This document shows, one piece after another, positions 26,282 to 34,361 of a stretch of 64,000 nt of DNA; the first letter of the stretch is position 1, and each line of letters begins with the position of its first letter. The stretch spans positions 196,807 to 260,806 of the forward strand of contig DMMY01000011.1 in the NCBI GenBank assembly GCA_003452935.1, read 5' to 3'. Source of the DNA: Elusimicrobiota bacterium. Its GTDB lineage: Bacteria; Elusimicrobiota; Elusimicrobia; UBA1565; UBA9628. Below the pieces are notes generated by a model that was given only the letters and a program-made list of their open reading frames with translations, ran no database searches and was not told where the DNA came from. The position numbers and the translations under genes were made by a program.

Positions 26282-27001
26282 ATGTCCGATACCGAACCGT
26301 CCCTCCTTTATCGCTTCACATTGCAGGATGGCTCGACTCGAGAATTCCCCGTAAATTTCGATTCCACGACCCTTAAGGTCCGGCCGCGCGAGCGCTCCGA
26401 CTATCCCGCCTGGACCTGCTTGTCGTTTTGCCGCTGCCCCAACTGCCCCCTTGACGAAAGCCGCCATCCGCTCTGCCCGACCGCGCAAAGCGTCATGGAC
26501 ATAGTCGACGTCTTCCAAAACTCCGTTTCCACCGAACCGGTCATCGTCGACATCATCTCGCAACGGCGCACTTTCCAGAAACGCACGACCCTGACCGACG
26601 GGGTCTCGGCTCTCATGGGAGTGCTGATGCCCACCAGCGGCTGCCCGGTTCTGGGTTTGCTCAGGCCCAACGTGCTGACCCACCTGCCTTTCGCCTCCCC
26701 GGAGGAGACCGCCTTCAGGACCCTGGCCATGTACCTGCTGGCCCAGTACTTCGTGTCCCGCAACGGCAAGGCGGGAGACTGGGACCTCAAGGGCATCGAC
26801 GCCATGATAGAGAACGTTCACCTCGTCAACCGCCACTTCGCCCAGCGCCTGAAAAACATCTGCCCCAAGGACGTCAACCTCAACGCGATCGTCCGGCTCG
26901 ACACACTCGCCTCGCTGACCGTGCATACCGCCAAAAAGATGACCCAGCAGCTCGACGTCCTGGAGCCGATGTTCGACTGCTACCTTCCCCGGAAGGACTG
27001 A
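26282..27001 (+). CDS. Conserved cytoplasmic protein with Cys cluster
   Basis: The 239-aa product has a beta-rich start (LLYRFTLQDGSTREF) and a cysteine-rich segment with Cys46, 50, 52, 55 and 65 (CRCPNCPLD) that could bind a metal. A helical C-terminal half follows. It has no signal peptide. The layout recalls a conserved family of unknown function found in Gram-negative bacteria, but I cannot name it safely. Confidence 0.6.
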   Translation: MSDTEPSLLYRFTLQDGSTREFPVNFDSTTLKVRPRERSDYPAWTCLSFCRCPNCPLDESRHPLCPTAQSVMDIVDVFQNSVSTEPVIVDIISQRRTFQKRTTLTDGVSALMGVLMPTSGCPVLGLLRPNVLTHLPFASPEETAFRTLAMYLLAQYFVSRNGKAGDWDLKGIDAMIENVHLVNRHFAQRLKNICPKDVNLNAIVRLDTLASLTVHTAKKMTQQLDVLEPMFDCYLPRKD

Positions 27002-27011
27002 GCCGGTCCGC

Positions 27012-28025
27012 TCAGCGGTCCAGGTCCTGCACCGCGGCCCGGACTCCGTCTACGACTTGCGCCATGCGCTGGAAATCCAGAGTCTCGATCGTGTCCTTGG
27101 CCGTGTGGTAGTTGCGGTTGCGGTAGAAAGCGGTGTCGGTGATCATGACCGCGGGATAGCCCTGGGCCCAAAAGCTGCGGTGATCGGAAAAATCGATCCC
27201 GGGCAGGACGGAGGGCGCGGCGATGGAGCAAACCGGCAGGCCGCGAACCCGGCGCATGGCGCGCTTGACGAGGCGGTTCAAGTCCCCCTTTCCCACGACG
27301 GCGATGAAATCTCCCCGCGACGGATAAAAAAGCCGCAGCAGGAGCGCGGGATAGCTCTGGCTTTGACTCGCGCGGGGGAAATAGCCGATCATTTCCAGGG
27401 CCAGCATCGCCCGCACTCGGACGCCCTGGGACTTGAGCCGCGCCGCGTATTGCGCGCTGCCCATGAACTCCGTGGCGAAGTAGGGAGGCTCCTCCAGGCT
27501 GAAGGCGACCAACTCGGTGCGGATGCGCGGCGGCCGGCGGCCCAAAAGGCGCCCCAGCTCCAGCAGCCCCGCGACGCCGCTGGCGTTGTCGTCCGCGCCC
27601 GGCATGACGCCGTAACTGTCGTAATGGGCCCCGACCACCAGTCTTTCGGCCGTATCCGGCCCGAAGGCCGCGATGACGTTTCTGTACGGCCCGCGCTCCA
27701 CGCGCCGGTTGCGCGCATTCCACTCGCCAAACCAGTAGACCTGCTCGAAAACGCGCCCGCCCGAGGCCTTCAACTGCGCGCGGACATAGGCGGCGACGCG
27801 GTCGAGATTGGCGGGATGCTCCGCGTCACGAGGCGCCATGTCCACGGACAAAAGCCGGACATGAGACCGCAAGCGCCCGGCGTCCGCCTCCGGAGCCGGC
27901 CAGACTGTCCCGGGCACGCCGGGCTGCGCGATGAGCAGCCAGAGCAGGGCCAGCAAGGTCGCGGCCGCGGCCGCGGTGATCGTCATGACGCGCTTGAGGC
28001 TGATGTCACTAAGGCAACGTCGCAT
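27012..28025 (-). CDS. M28-family zinc aminopeptidase, membrane-anchored
   Basis: The 337-aa product has one N-terminal membrane segment (about 13-33) and an M28 peptidase domain. Metal ligands can be seen: His in VVGAHYDS, Asp in GADDNASG, Glu pair in FSLEEPPYF, acidic residue near ALEMIGYF, and His in NYHTAKDT. It should remove N-terminal residues from peptides in the periplasm. It ends 10 bp from the convergent 26282 gene. Confidence 0.82.
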   Translation of the reverse strand: MRRCLSDISLKRVMTITAAAAATLLALLWLLIAQPGVPGTVWPAPEADAGRLRSHVRLLSVDMAPRDAEHPANLDRVAAYVRAQLKASGGRVFEQVYWFGEWNARNRRVERGPYRNVIAAFGPDTAERLVVGAHYDSYGVMPGADDNASGVAGLLELGRLLGRRPPRIRTELVAFSLEEPPYFATEFMGSAQYAARLKSQGVRVRAMLALEMIGYFPRASQSQSYPALLLRLFYPSRGDFIAVVGKGDLNRLVKRAMRRVRGLPVCSIAAPSVLPGIDFSDHRSFWAQGYPAVMITDTAFYRNRNYHTAKDTIETLDFQRMAQVVDGVRAAVQDLDR

Positions 28026-28137
28026 AGAATCTTGCCTATCTTAGCACAAGACCAAACCGTAGGGAGCGACCGCGGCCCCCACGGACGGCGCTGTTACGCC
28101 GCCGTCAGGGGCCGCGGAGCACGACGACCTCGCGCGG

Positions 28138-28554
28138 CTAGAGTCTCTTGAAGATGTCCGAATCCGTCAGCATCCCGATCATCTTCTGCCCGTCGAACAC
28201 GGGCAAGCGGCGCACGTTCGCGCGCCGCATCATCCGCGCCGCATACTTCACCTTGAGGCCCGGCGAGATGGTGACCAGAGGCTTGGTCATCAGCTCATAG
28301 ACCCGATGCTCGGAAAAATTGAACCTTTTGGGCCCGGGCACGAAGGCCCTGTCCACCAAGTCCCGACGGCTCAAAATCCCGTAAGCGTCCCCCGGCTCCC
28401 GGGGCTCCACGATGAGACTCGACACCTGCGCCTTGCGCATCTTCTCCAATGCCTCGCTGAGCGTCGCGTTGCTCTTGATCGTGATGCAGCCTTGGTGCAT
28501 CACTTCCTGCGCCTTCAATTCCCGGATCGTCGACTTCGTTGTAATCGTAGTCAT
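28138..28554 (-). CDS. CBS-domain-pair protein
   Basis: The 138-aa product is made almost entirely of two CBS motifs: AQVSSLIVEPREPGDAYGILSRRDL in the first (family description), and ANVRRLPVFDGQKMIGMLTDSDIF in the second, each ending in the S/TxxD pattern. Such pairs bind adenosine-type ligands and regulate partners; the partner is unknown. The start is preceded by AGGAGG. Confidence 0.85.
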   Translation of the reverse strand: MTTITTKSTIRELKAQEVMHQGCITIKSNATLSEALEKMRKAQVSSLIVEPREPGDAYGILSRRDLVDRAFVPGPKRFNFSEHRVYELMTKPLVTISPGLKVKYAARMMRRANVRRLPVFDGQKMIGMLTDSDIFKRL

Positions 28555-28710
28555 TGCTCCTCCTGCTCATAGCGCCCGGTCTCAAGACCGGGCCAGCCAA
28601 GCCAGAGCATTCTATAAAGCGCCCGTCAAAACAGCGTCAAAACAATGAGGTCGGGCGCCCGGCTCCGGGCAGGGCCTCGACGGCGGCCCCGCCGCGGCGC
28701 GATGTTTTTA

Positions 28711-28736
28711 TATAATGCCTCTTTCGAGGTGACAAC
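28711..28736 (+). promoter_or_regulatory. -10 box and hairpin covering the ribosome binding site
   Basis: TATAAT at 28711-28716 lies 20 bp before ATG 28737. The short leader contains CCTC-TTTC-GAGG, which folds the Shine-Dalgarno GAGGTGA into a hairpin. No clear -35 is seen. Confidence 0.4.
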
Positions 28737-29747
28737 ATGAGGCACTCTCTCAAGGCCGGTCTGGCTCTAGCGCTTATCCTGCGCGCCGCGGTCTCCCCGG
28801 CCCTGGCCGCCGACCCGGAGCCAGGCCCCCTGCCCGCAGCGGCCGGGCAAATCGTCTCCTGGCTTCTGGCCCAGGCCGGCTCCCTGCGCGGCAAATCCGT
28901 CGCGATCGGGGAGATATCCTCTCCCGCCGGCCAAATGACGGAGTTTTCCGCCCTGTGCGCCGAAGCCCTGGAGGCCGCGCTGCTGGTCCCCGCCAAGAGC
29001 CGGGACCTCAAGGTCTTGGACCGCCGCAATTTCGCGGCTCTCGCCAAGGAATGGGAACTCGGCATGAACGGCTACGTCGAAGATGAAAGCGCCAAACAGG
29101 CCGGCCGCCTCCTGGGCGTGGATGTCATGCTGCTGGCCAAGTACACGGTCCCTAAGAAAAAAATCGTCGCCTTGCGCGCCACATTGATCGAAACGGAAAC
29201 CGGACAGATATTAGCCACGGCCGCGACCGAGCTCAAGACCGACAAGCCGCTGCGCTCGGCCTTGGAGAAAACCCTGCCGGAGGAGGCGGCGCCAGCCCCC
29301 GCCGCGGAGCCGCTCAAGGTGGAGCTCTGGACCGCCAAGGCCGATTACGGCGCGGGCGAGCGGTTCCAAATCAATGTCCGGGCCAACCAGGACTGCCACC
29401 TGACCCTTATCGACGTGGGCACCAGCGGCAACGTCAGCGTCCTATTCCCCAACCATTACGCCCAAGACAACGCGGTCAAGGCGGGCGTCACCACCATGAT
29501 CCCGGACCCGGCGGCGGGATTTGAATTCACGGTAAGCGGTCCGGCGGGAAAGGAGATCATCCGGGCCATAGCCTCCCGAGAGCCGGCCGTGGACTTAAGC
29601 GGCCTCGTCAAGCAGACCAGCGCGCAGAGCCCGTTTGCCGAAGTCAAAGCTGACGTGCCCGGCCTCACGCGCGACATCCACGTCCAGGCCAAAAAAGCCA
29701 AGCCCGGCCAGTGGAGCGAGGCCGTGCTGCAACTCAGTATCCACTAG
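28737..29747 (+). CDS. Exported FlgO/CsgG-like protein with DUF4384 domain
   Basis: The 336-aa product has a signal peptide, then an N-terminal FlgO/CsgG-like domain (about 35-185: GKSVAIGEISSPAGQ, LKVLDRRNFAALAKEWEL, AGRLLGVDVMLLAKYTV). The C-terminal DUF4384-type beta-sandwich covers about 195-335 (YGAGERFQINVRANQDCHL, then GNVSVLFPNHY). DUF4384 often accompanies CHAT/caspase-like proteins, and here a CHAT lipoprotein converges on it with a 4-bp overlap. Likely periplasmic. Confidence 0.65.
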   Translation: MRHSLKAGLALALILRAAVSPALAADPEPGPLPAAAGQIVSWLLAQAGSLRGKSVAIGEISSPAGQMTEFSALCAEALEAALLVPAKSRDLKVLDRRNFAALAKEWELGMNGYVEDESAKQAGRLLGVDVMLLAKYTVPKKKIVALRATLIETETGQILATAATELKTDKPLRSALEKTLPEEAAPAPAAEPLKVELWTAKADYGAGERFQINVRANQDCHLTLIDVGTSGNVSVLFPNHYAQDNAVKAGVTTMIPDPAAGFEFTVSGPAGKEIIRAIASREPAVDLSGLVKQTSAQSPFAEVKADVPGLTRDIHVQAKKAKPGQWSEAVLQLSIH

Positions 29748-32272
29748 CCTCTGCCGGTCAAGACAAACGCCGCCCAATAGTAGGGCGGCCGGCCCTGGCG
29801 GATCATATTGAGCTGCGCCGCCCTGAGGCTTGCGGCCAGGCCCAGCTTCTTTTCCAGGCCCGCGTAAAAATAGTCCATGAATGCGGCCGTCGCTTGGTCA
29901 TCTATGCTCCACAGAGTGGCCACCACGGCCGGAGCGCCGGCATAAAGGAAGGACCGGTTAAGCCCCACGATCTCGCTGCCGGTCGACGAGCGGCCCAGCG
30001 CGGTCTGGCACGCGCTCAAGATGGCCGCGCTGCCCTTGAAACGCAGGCGAAAAATATCGAGCGCGCTCAGGCGTCCGTCATCCTGATCCGAGGGCGCCAG
30101 GACCAGGCCGGATTGCAGCGGCGCGGCCGCGAGGTACTCGCCGTGCGTCGCGAAATGAGCCACGTCGAACTCTCCGGGCAGCATCTCCTGAGCCCTCTTC
30201 TTGGTCGCCTCTTTTCCCGTAAACACCGCGGCCGCGGCGAAGCGCTTCTTGATGCTTGCCACCTCGGCCTCGGCAAAAGCCAGGTCCAACTCCCGGCTGC
30301 CCAGATCCGGGTTGCCAAAGGCCAGAACCCGGAGCTTATCCGCGGCCGGGCGGGCCGGCAGATGCTCGAGAGTCGCGGCGCTGGGCAGGCTGAAAAGAGA
30401 GCGGCTCTCCACCAAATACTCGCCCTTATCGCTCAGGGCGGCAAACGGGACATAGTAAAGAACGTCATGCGCGACGATCCCGATCTTGGGAGCGGCTACG
30501 AAAGGCATCATGGGCTTGAGCAGGGAATCGTAAAGTTGCTGGGAAAGAGCCCCTGACTTGGCCTTGTCCCTGGCGGTCAGGGCTTGAAGAAAGGCCTGGG
30601 CAAGCTCCCGCAAGCGCTCCCGGCTTATCTTGACTCTCTCCATATGAACCTTGTCACGGTCCACGGCCCAGATGTAAAGGTCTTGATCCGCGACGAAATA
30701 GTCCACCAGGGCCGTGTCCTCGGGAAGAAGCGCCTGGATGGCGGACGGCGACGATGATTGGACCGAGACCAGGGCGGCAAGCTCCGGATCTGCGCGCTTA
30801 ATGTTGACCACGATATCGCGATAAGAGCCTTCGGCCTTTGCCAGTCCGGCAAGCAACGCCCGCGCGCCCTGTTCTCCCTGGACCATCGCCAGACGCTTGC
30901 CCAGCTGCGTCACCTCCTGGCCGGCCTGCCTCTCCTGGCGCAGCAAGTCGCCTTGCGCGGGACTGCGGCTGATATCCTTGCCCGCGAGCAAGTCGACCAG
31001 AAGTCTGGCCTTGGAGCGCTCGGCGAAATCCAGGGCCGAGGCGAAATCTCCCTCCCGGGCCAGCAGATCCACCAGGGCCTCATAAACCACCTGGCGGTTG
31101 AAAATATAGGTTTCCTTAAGCTCGTCGATAACCAGGCCCGCGCGCTGGCTCTCGACGACCGCAACCGCTTCCTTAAGCACGACGATGGCGCCCGGCGTGT
31201 CGCCAAAGCCGGTCCGGTAGCGGGAGAGGATGAACTTGGCCCAGACCTGATAGAACGGGAACCGGTAGCGGTCCGCGAGCTCGTTGAGCTCCTGCGCCGC
31301 CTTGAGGCCAGCGGTGATGTCTTTTTTCAGCAGGTAAACCTGGTTGAGAAAGAACAAGCTGTCCACCTCGCCGATTCGGTAGCCTTCCTGCCGGGCCAAC
31401 CGGGAGGACTTCTCCAAAAAGGAGAATGCCTCCGGCCAGTCCCCCTTGATCCCGGCGGCCAAGCCCAAAAAATTACAGACATTGGTCTCCATGACGCGCC
31501 AGACGCCGGCCGGAGCAAAGCCCCCCTGCTTGGTCCGCCGTACGGCGTTGTTGAGTTCCAAAACCCGGCGCAGCTGCGCCGTCGCCTCATCGAGACGGCC
31601 GCGGATCGCGGCCAGCGTGTCCGGGTCGAAATCCAGCAGATTGTACTTGCGCGACATGCGCGGGACGTATTCGGCCAGGATGGCGGCTATGCCGCTTTCC
31701 AGGGCGCCGTCGCGCCGCAGCATGAGCAGGTCGAAATCCCCCTGGAAGTCCTTATTAAGGGAGCCGGCCTGTTGAAAATAGGATAGCGCCTTGGCATAGT
31801 CTCCGTTCATGAGGTAATAGTGCCCGTAGTTGTGGGACACGAAAGCCGAGAGGGGAGCTGTCGGCCATTCCTGCTCCTTTTGCCTGATGGCGTCGAAGGC
31901 CTCGCCCATCCGGCCAAAGGCATAAAGGGCGAAAACCTTGCGGTTGAACGCCGAGCCCTCCCCCTTGAAATTCTTGCGCGCCTTGAACTCGGCCAGGGAT
32001 TGGTCATAGAAATGCAGGGTCCTGGTCTCGTCGCCCAGCGACTCGAAATGCAGGCCGATGCTCATGAAAATGTAGGGAATGGCCCAATCCGAGGCCAGGC
32101 TGGCGCCGCGCAGCTGCCCCACAAATGGCGCCGGAATATCCTTGTCGTAAGGACCCTTGAGTTCTATCTTGGCCAGGAAGGCCGGGGGCGGAGGCAGGAC
32201 CTTGGCCATGGTAGCGCAGCCGCCGGCCAGGAGGCACAGGCAGGCGAGCGATGAGATTCCTGAATTTCTCAT
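29744..32272 (-). CDS. TPR-CHAT lipoprotein (caspase-like protease)
   Basis: The 842-aa product has a lipobox (LLAGGCAT, Cys near residue 19), about 450 residues of TPR-type helices, and a C-terminal CHAT domain (about 560-842). The caspase-like dyad is intact: His710 (HFATHGE) and Cys755 (ILSACQTALG). CHAT-TPR proteins (like separase relatives) cleave partner proteins, and TPRs choose the target. A lipid anchor places this one outside the cytoplasm, which is unusual. It is preceded by the B3/B4-domain gene (4-bp overlap) and faces the DUF4384 gene. Confidence 0.85.
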   Translation of the reverse strand: MRNSGISSLACLCLLAGGCATMAKVLPPPPAFLAKIELKGPYDKDIPAPFVGQLRGASLASDWAIPYIFMSIGLHFESLGDETRTLHFYDQSLAEFKARKNFKGEGSAFNRKVFALYAFGRMGEAFDAIRQKEQEWPTAPLSAFVSHNYGHYYLMNGDYAKALSYFQQAGSLNKDFQGDFDLLMLRRDGALESGIAAILAEYVPRMSRKYNLLDFDPDTLAAIRGRLDEATAQLRRVLELNNAVRRTKQGGFAPAGVWRVMETNVCNFLGLAAGIKGDWPEAFSFLEKSSRLARQEGYRIGEVDSLFFLNQVYLLKKDITAGLKAAQELNELADRYRFPFYQVWAKFILSRYRTGFGDTPGAIVVLKEAVAVVESQRAGLVIDELKETYIFNRQVVYEALVDLLAREGDFASALDFAERSKARLLVDLLAGKDISRSPAQGDLLRQERQAGQEVTQLGKRLAMVQGEQGARALLAGLAKAEGSYRDIVVNIKRADPELAALVSVQSSSPSAIQALLPEDTALVDYFVADQDLYIWAVDRDKVHMERVKISRERLRELAQAFLQALTARDKAKSGALSQQLYDSLLKPMMPFVAAPKIGIVAHDVLYYVPFAALSDKGEYLVESRSLFSLPSAATLEHLPARPAADKLRVLAFGNPDLGSRELDLAFAEAEVASIKKRFAAAAVFTGKEATKKRAQEMLPGEFDVAHFATHGEYLAAAPLQSGLVLAPSDQDDGRLSALDIFRLRFKGSAAILSACQTALGRSSTGSEIVGLNRSFLYAGAPAVVATLWSIDDQATAAFMDYFYAGLEKKLGLAASLRAAQLNMIRQGRPPYYWAAFVLTGRG

Positions 32273-32931
32273 GTTTGTCTCCCAACGACAAAATTCTGCG
32301 CCTCTTTAGCCCCGCCGAATTTCTGAAGGAGTTCGGCGAAGCGCCGCGCGTGCGCGGCTATATTCCGGCCGGCTTCGCAATCCCGGCTGGCATAGATCAC
32401 GCCAAGGACGGACTCGGTTTCGGCCTTAAGTTTGCCGGCCATGGAATCCTTCACCGGATTGCCCAGCGGCGCGCCCGGCCCGCTGCAGACGCAGATCAGG
32501 CCGCTTAAGTCGATCTCCTGGCCGGCGTTGTTGAAGACATATTTCTCGCCGGGCAGGCCGTAGCGCAAGGAAGCCCGGCCCGAGAAAGCCGCCCGGTCCA
32601 GAAGGCTGATGGGCAGCCCGGTTTCCAGGGACAGGAGATTATTGATGTCGACGAGGTTGTTGATGCGCGGAAACCGCCCCTCGCGCGCGGCCTGGGCCAA
32701 ATACTCGCTGGCCGGCTTGTTTCGTCCCGAAGGCTTGAAGCCTCCCTTCTTGAGCAGCTTGCGGATCGCTTCCTTGACGTCCGGAGGCGGAAACTCCTCT
32801 GTCGAGCGCAACAGCACCAGCTCGCCCAATTCGCGTTCCAGCTCCGGGGCCGCTGGTCCCGCGCGCACGCCGGCGGCCACAACCACGCCCGCGATAAAAG
32901 CGGGGTCCGCTATCTGATTTTCCATGTCCAT
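32269..32931 (-). CDS. B3/B4 tRNA-binding-domain protein (PheT-like)
   Basis: From ATG 32931 the product is 220 aa. It matches the stand-alone B3/B4 domain of the phenylalanyl-tRNA synthetase beta chain (COG3382 type): FPRINNLVDINNLLSLETG, LPISLLDRAAFSG, and GNPVKDSMAGKLKAETESVL. Such proteins are thought to edit or bind amino acids or tRNA, but the role of free copies is not settled. A longer frame could start at 32964, but that lies upstream of the extended -10 box. ATG 32931 or 32925 would leave an almost leaderless mRNA. It overlaps the CHAT gene by 4 bp. Confidence 0.75.
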   Translation of the reverse strand: MDMENQIADPAFIAGVVVAAGVRAGPAAPELERELGELVLLRSTEEFPPPDVKEAIRKLLKKGGFKPSGRNKPASEYLAQAAREGRFPRINNLVDINNLLSLETGLPISLLDRAAFSGRASLRYGLPGEKYVFNNAGQEIDLSGLICVCSGPGAPLGNPVKDSMAGKLKAETESVLGVIYASRDCEAGRNIAAHARRFAELLQKFGGAKEAQNFVVGRQT

Positions 32932-32942
32932 AGTCACGAAGT

Positions 32943-32951
32943 ATAATACCA
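32943..32951 (-). promoter_or_regulatory. Extended -10 promoter of the B3/B4 gene
   Basis: The minus strand reads TGGTATTAT, an extended -10 element. Transcription would start near 32936, five nucleotides before ATG 32931. Confidence 0.5.
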
Positions 32952-33010
32952 CACGAGAGGGCATTGTTTTGAGAAAGGAAATCCGCCGCGTCCGCGACGC
33001 GGACTAGATA

Positions 33011-33655
33011 TCAGTCGTCGGCGTCGTTTCTGACGCGAACGCGGATCGGGGGGTGGCGTATGACGCCAAAAAACCACAACATCGGGCTCAACAGGAAAAA
33101 CAACTCCCGCAGCCCGCGCCGAAGCAGCCTCAAGCTGATCCCCGCCACCATCACCGCGGTCAGCAGCCAGCCGAGCCAGCCCGTGCCCAGGTCTTCCGTA
33201 AGACGATAGAAGGCGACAAGCTCCGGCCGCTTGAGAAGCAGAGGCTTCATGGCGAAGAGCAGGTAGGCCGCCAGGCCCGCCGCGTAGCCGGGCCAGCCGT
33301 AGGCATTGACCTGCCTGGTGGGACGGTCCGCATAGACGGCGCCCAAGGCGATATAGAGAAAAACGAACCCCCCCATCTCCCGCCACAGCAAGGACCCGGG
33401 CGCGGCGTCCATGAAAGCCGCCAGGAAGATGATGGCCGAGAACACGACGGCCAAGATGATGTTGTAAAACACCGCCAGAAGACTTCCGAGCTCATCGAGG
33501 AGAAGGGCGTGAAGGAGGAACATCATGGCGCCGCTCAATTTCGCCAGCAGCCAGAATATCGAGCTGACGCTGCTCAACAAAAGCAGTGATTGCAGGAAAG
33601 CCTGCGTGGACTGCAATCGCCAACCTGAGCTTATAAGCCTAAAGAGGCATTCCAT
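33011..33655 (-). CDS. Membrane protein of unknown function
   Basis: The 214-aa product has five or six hydrophobic segments (about 20-40, 42-60, 62-82, 92-108, 123-138, 157-180). The C-terminus is basic and acidic-tailed (RVRVRNDADD). No family is recognised. It has an extended -10 box close to the ATG. Confidence 0.55.
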   Translation of the reverse strand: MECLFRLISSGWRLQSTQAFLQSLLLLSSVSSIFWLLAKLSGAMMFLLHALLLDELGSLLAVFYNIILAVVFSAIIFLAAFMDAAPGSLLWREMGGFVFLYIALGAVYADRPTRQVNAYGWPGYAAGLAAYLLFAMKPLLLKRPELVAFYRLTEDLGTGWLGWLLTAVMVAGISLRLLRRGLRELFFLLSPMLWFFGVIRHPPIRVRVRNDADD

Positions 33656-33669
33656 GGGTTTGCGCAGTT

Positions 33670-33678
33670 ATCATACCA
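33670..33678 (-). promoter_or_regulatory. Extended -10 promoter of the 33011-33655 gene
   Basis: The minus strand reads TGGTATGAT, inside a GTGTGGTAT context shared with the promoter at 32943. The -10 ends 14 bp before ATG 33655, leaving a leader of about eight nucleotides. Confidence 0.5.
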
Positions 33679-33704
33679 CACGGGCCGCCGCGCATAGGAG
33701 GCCC

Positions 33705-34283
33705 TTAGCGCTGGGCCGGGCCGGGCATGAACAAAAGCCCCTGCATATAGCGCGATGAGCGGCCCGCGGCCGCAAGCTGGATGGTCAAGTCATAGAAACG
33801 CCGGGCTCCCACCGGCTCCTTGAGCCCCCTGACTATTTCGTCAGCCAAATTAAGGGCCAGGAAATTGCGCTCCTCTCCGGTGGAACGGGCCGAGAGTTCC
33901 GTTCCATCCTTGGATACCCGCAACTTTTTGCTGAAAGCCGCCAATTCCTTGCGCTTGGAGGACGCCGCGGGATAAGAGATCGTCTGCTCCAAATTGTCCG
34001 GCCCCAGATCCGAACCGTAAAACGGCATGACGTCCCAGACCTCGATCCTTTTCCAAGGCCCCCTCCCGTGCCAGAGCAACCGGCCCGACTCTATGCGATC
34101 CGGGAGTCCGTAGCGCTCCATGAGGTTATCGGCAGAAAGCCGAGAAAAATTTGACCAGTTGCCGATGATCGCCCGCGCCCAGTCCTGGCGCGCCTGAAAA
34201 TCCCGCACGGGAGCCGTCGCGCAACCCGCGACCAGACCCGCCATAAGCCCCGCCGCCACCATCCTCGCCACGCAGGCAATCAT
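33705..34283 (-). CDS. Lipoprotein of the same unnamed family as 24839-25498
   Basis: The 192-aa product has a lipobox (GLVAGCAT). Its core aligns with the 24839 protein: L-W-x-GRGPWKRIEVW, LEQTISYPAASSKRKELAAF, LSARSTGEERNFLALNLAD, EIVRG, GARRFYD, and YMQGLLF. The two share gene-unlinked positions and different anchoring (lipid versus secreted). Function is unknown. Confidence 0.6.
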   Translation of the reverse strand: MIACVARMVAAGLMAGLVAGCATAPVRDFQARQDWARAIIGNWSNFSRLSADNLMERYGLPDRIESGRLLWHGRGPWKRIEVWDVMPFYGSDLGPDNLEQTISYPAASSKRKELAAFSKKLRVSKDGTELSARSTGEERNFLALNLADEIVRGLKEPVGARRFYDLTIQLAAAGRSSRYMQGLLFMPGPAQR

Positions 34284-34361
34284 ATGGAGCGCCTTCTTTT
34301 CCCATAGTATTGCCCCGGAAGATCAAGCCCATGTCAAATGCAAGCCAGGGCTATGTCATGG

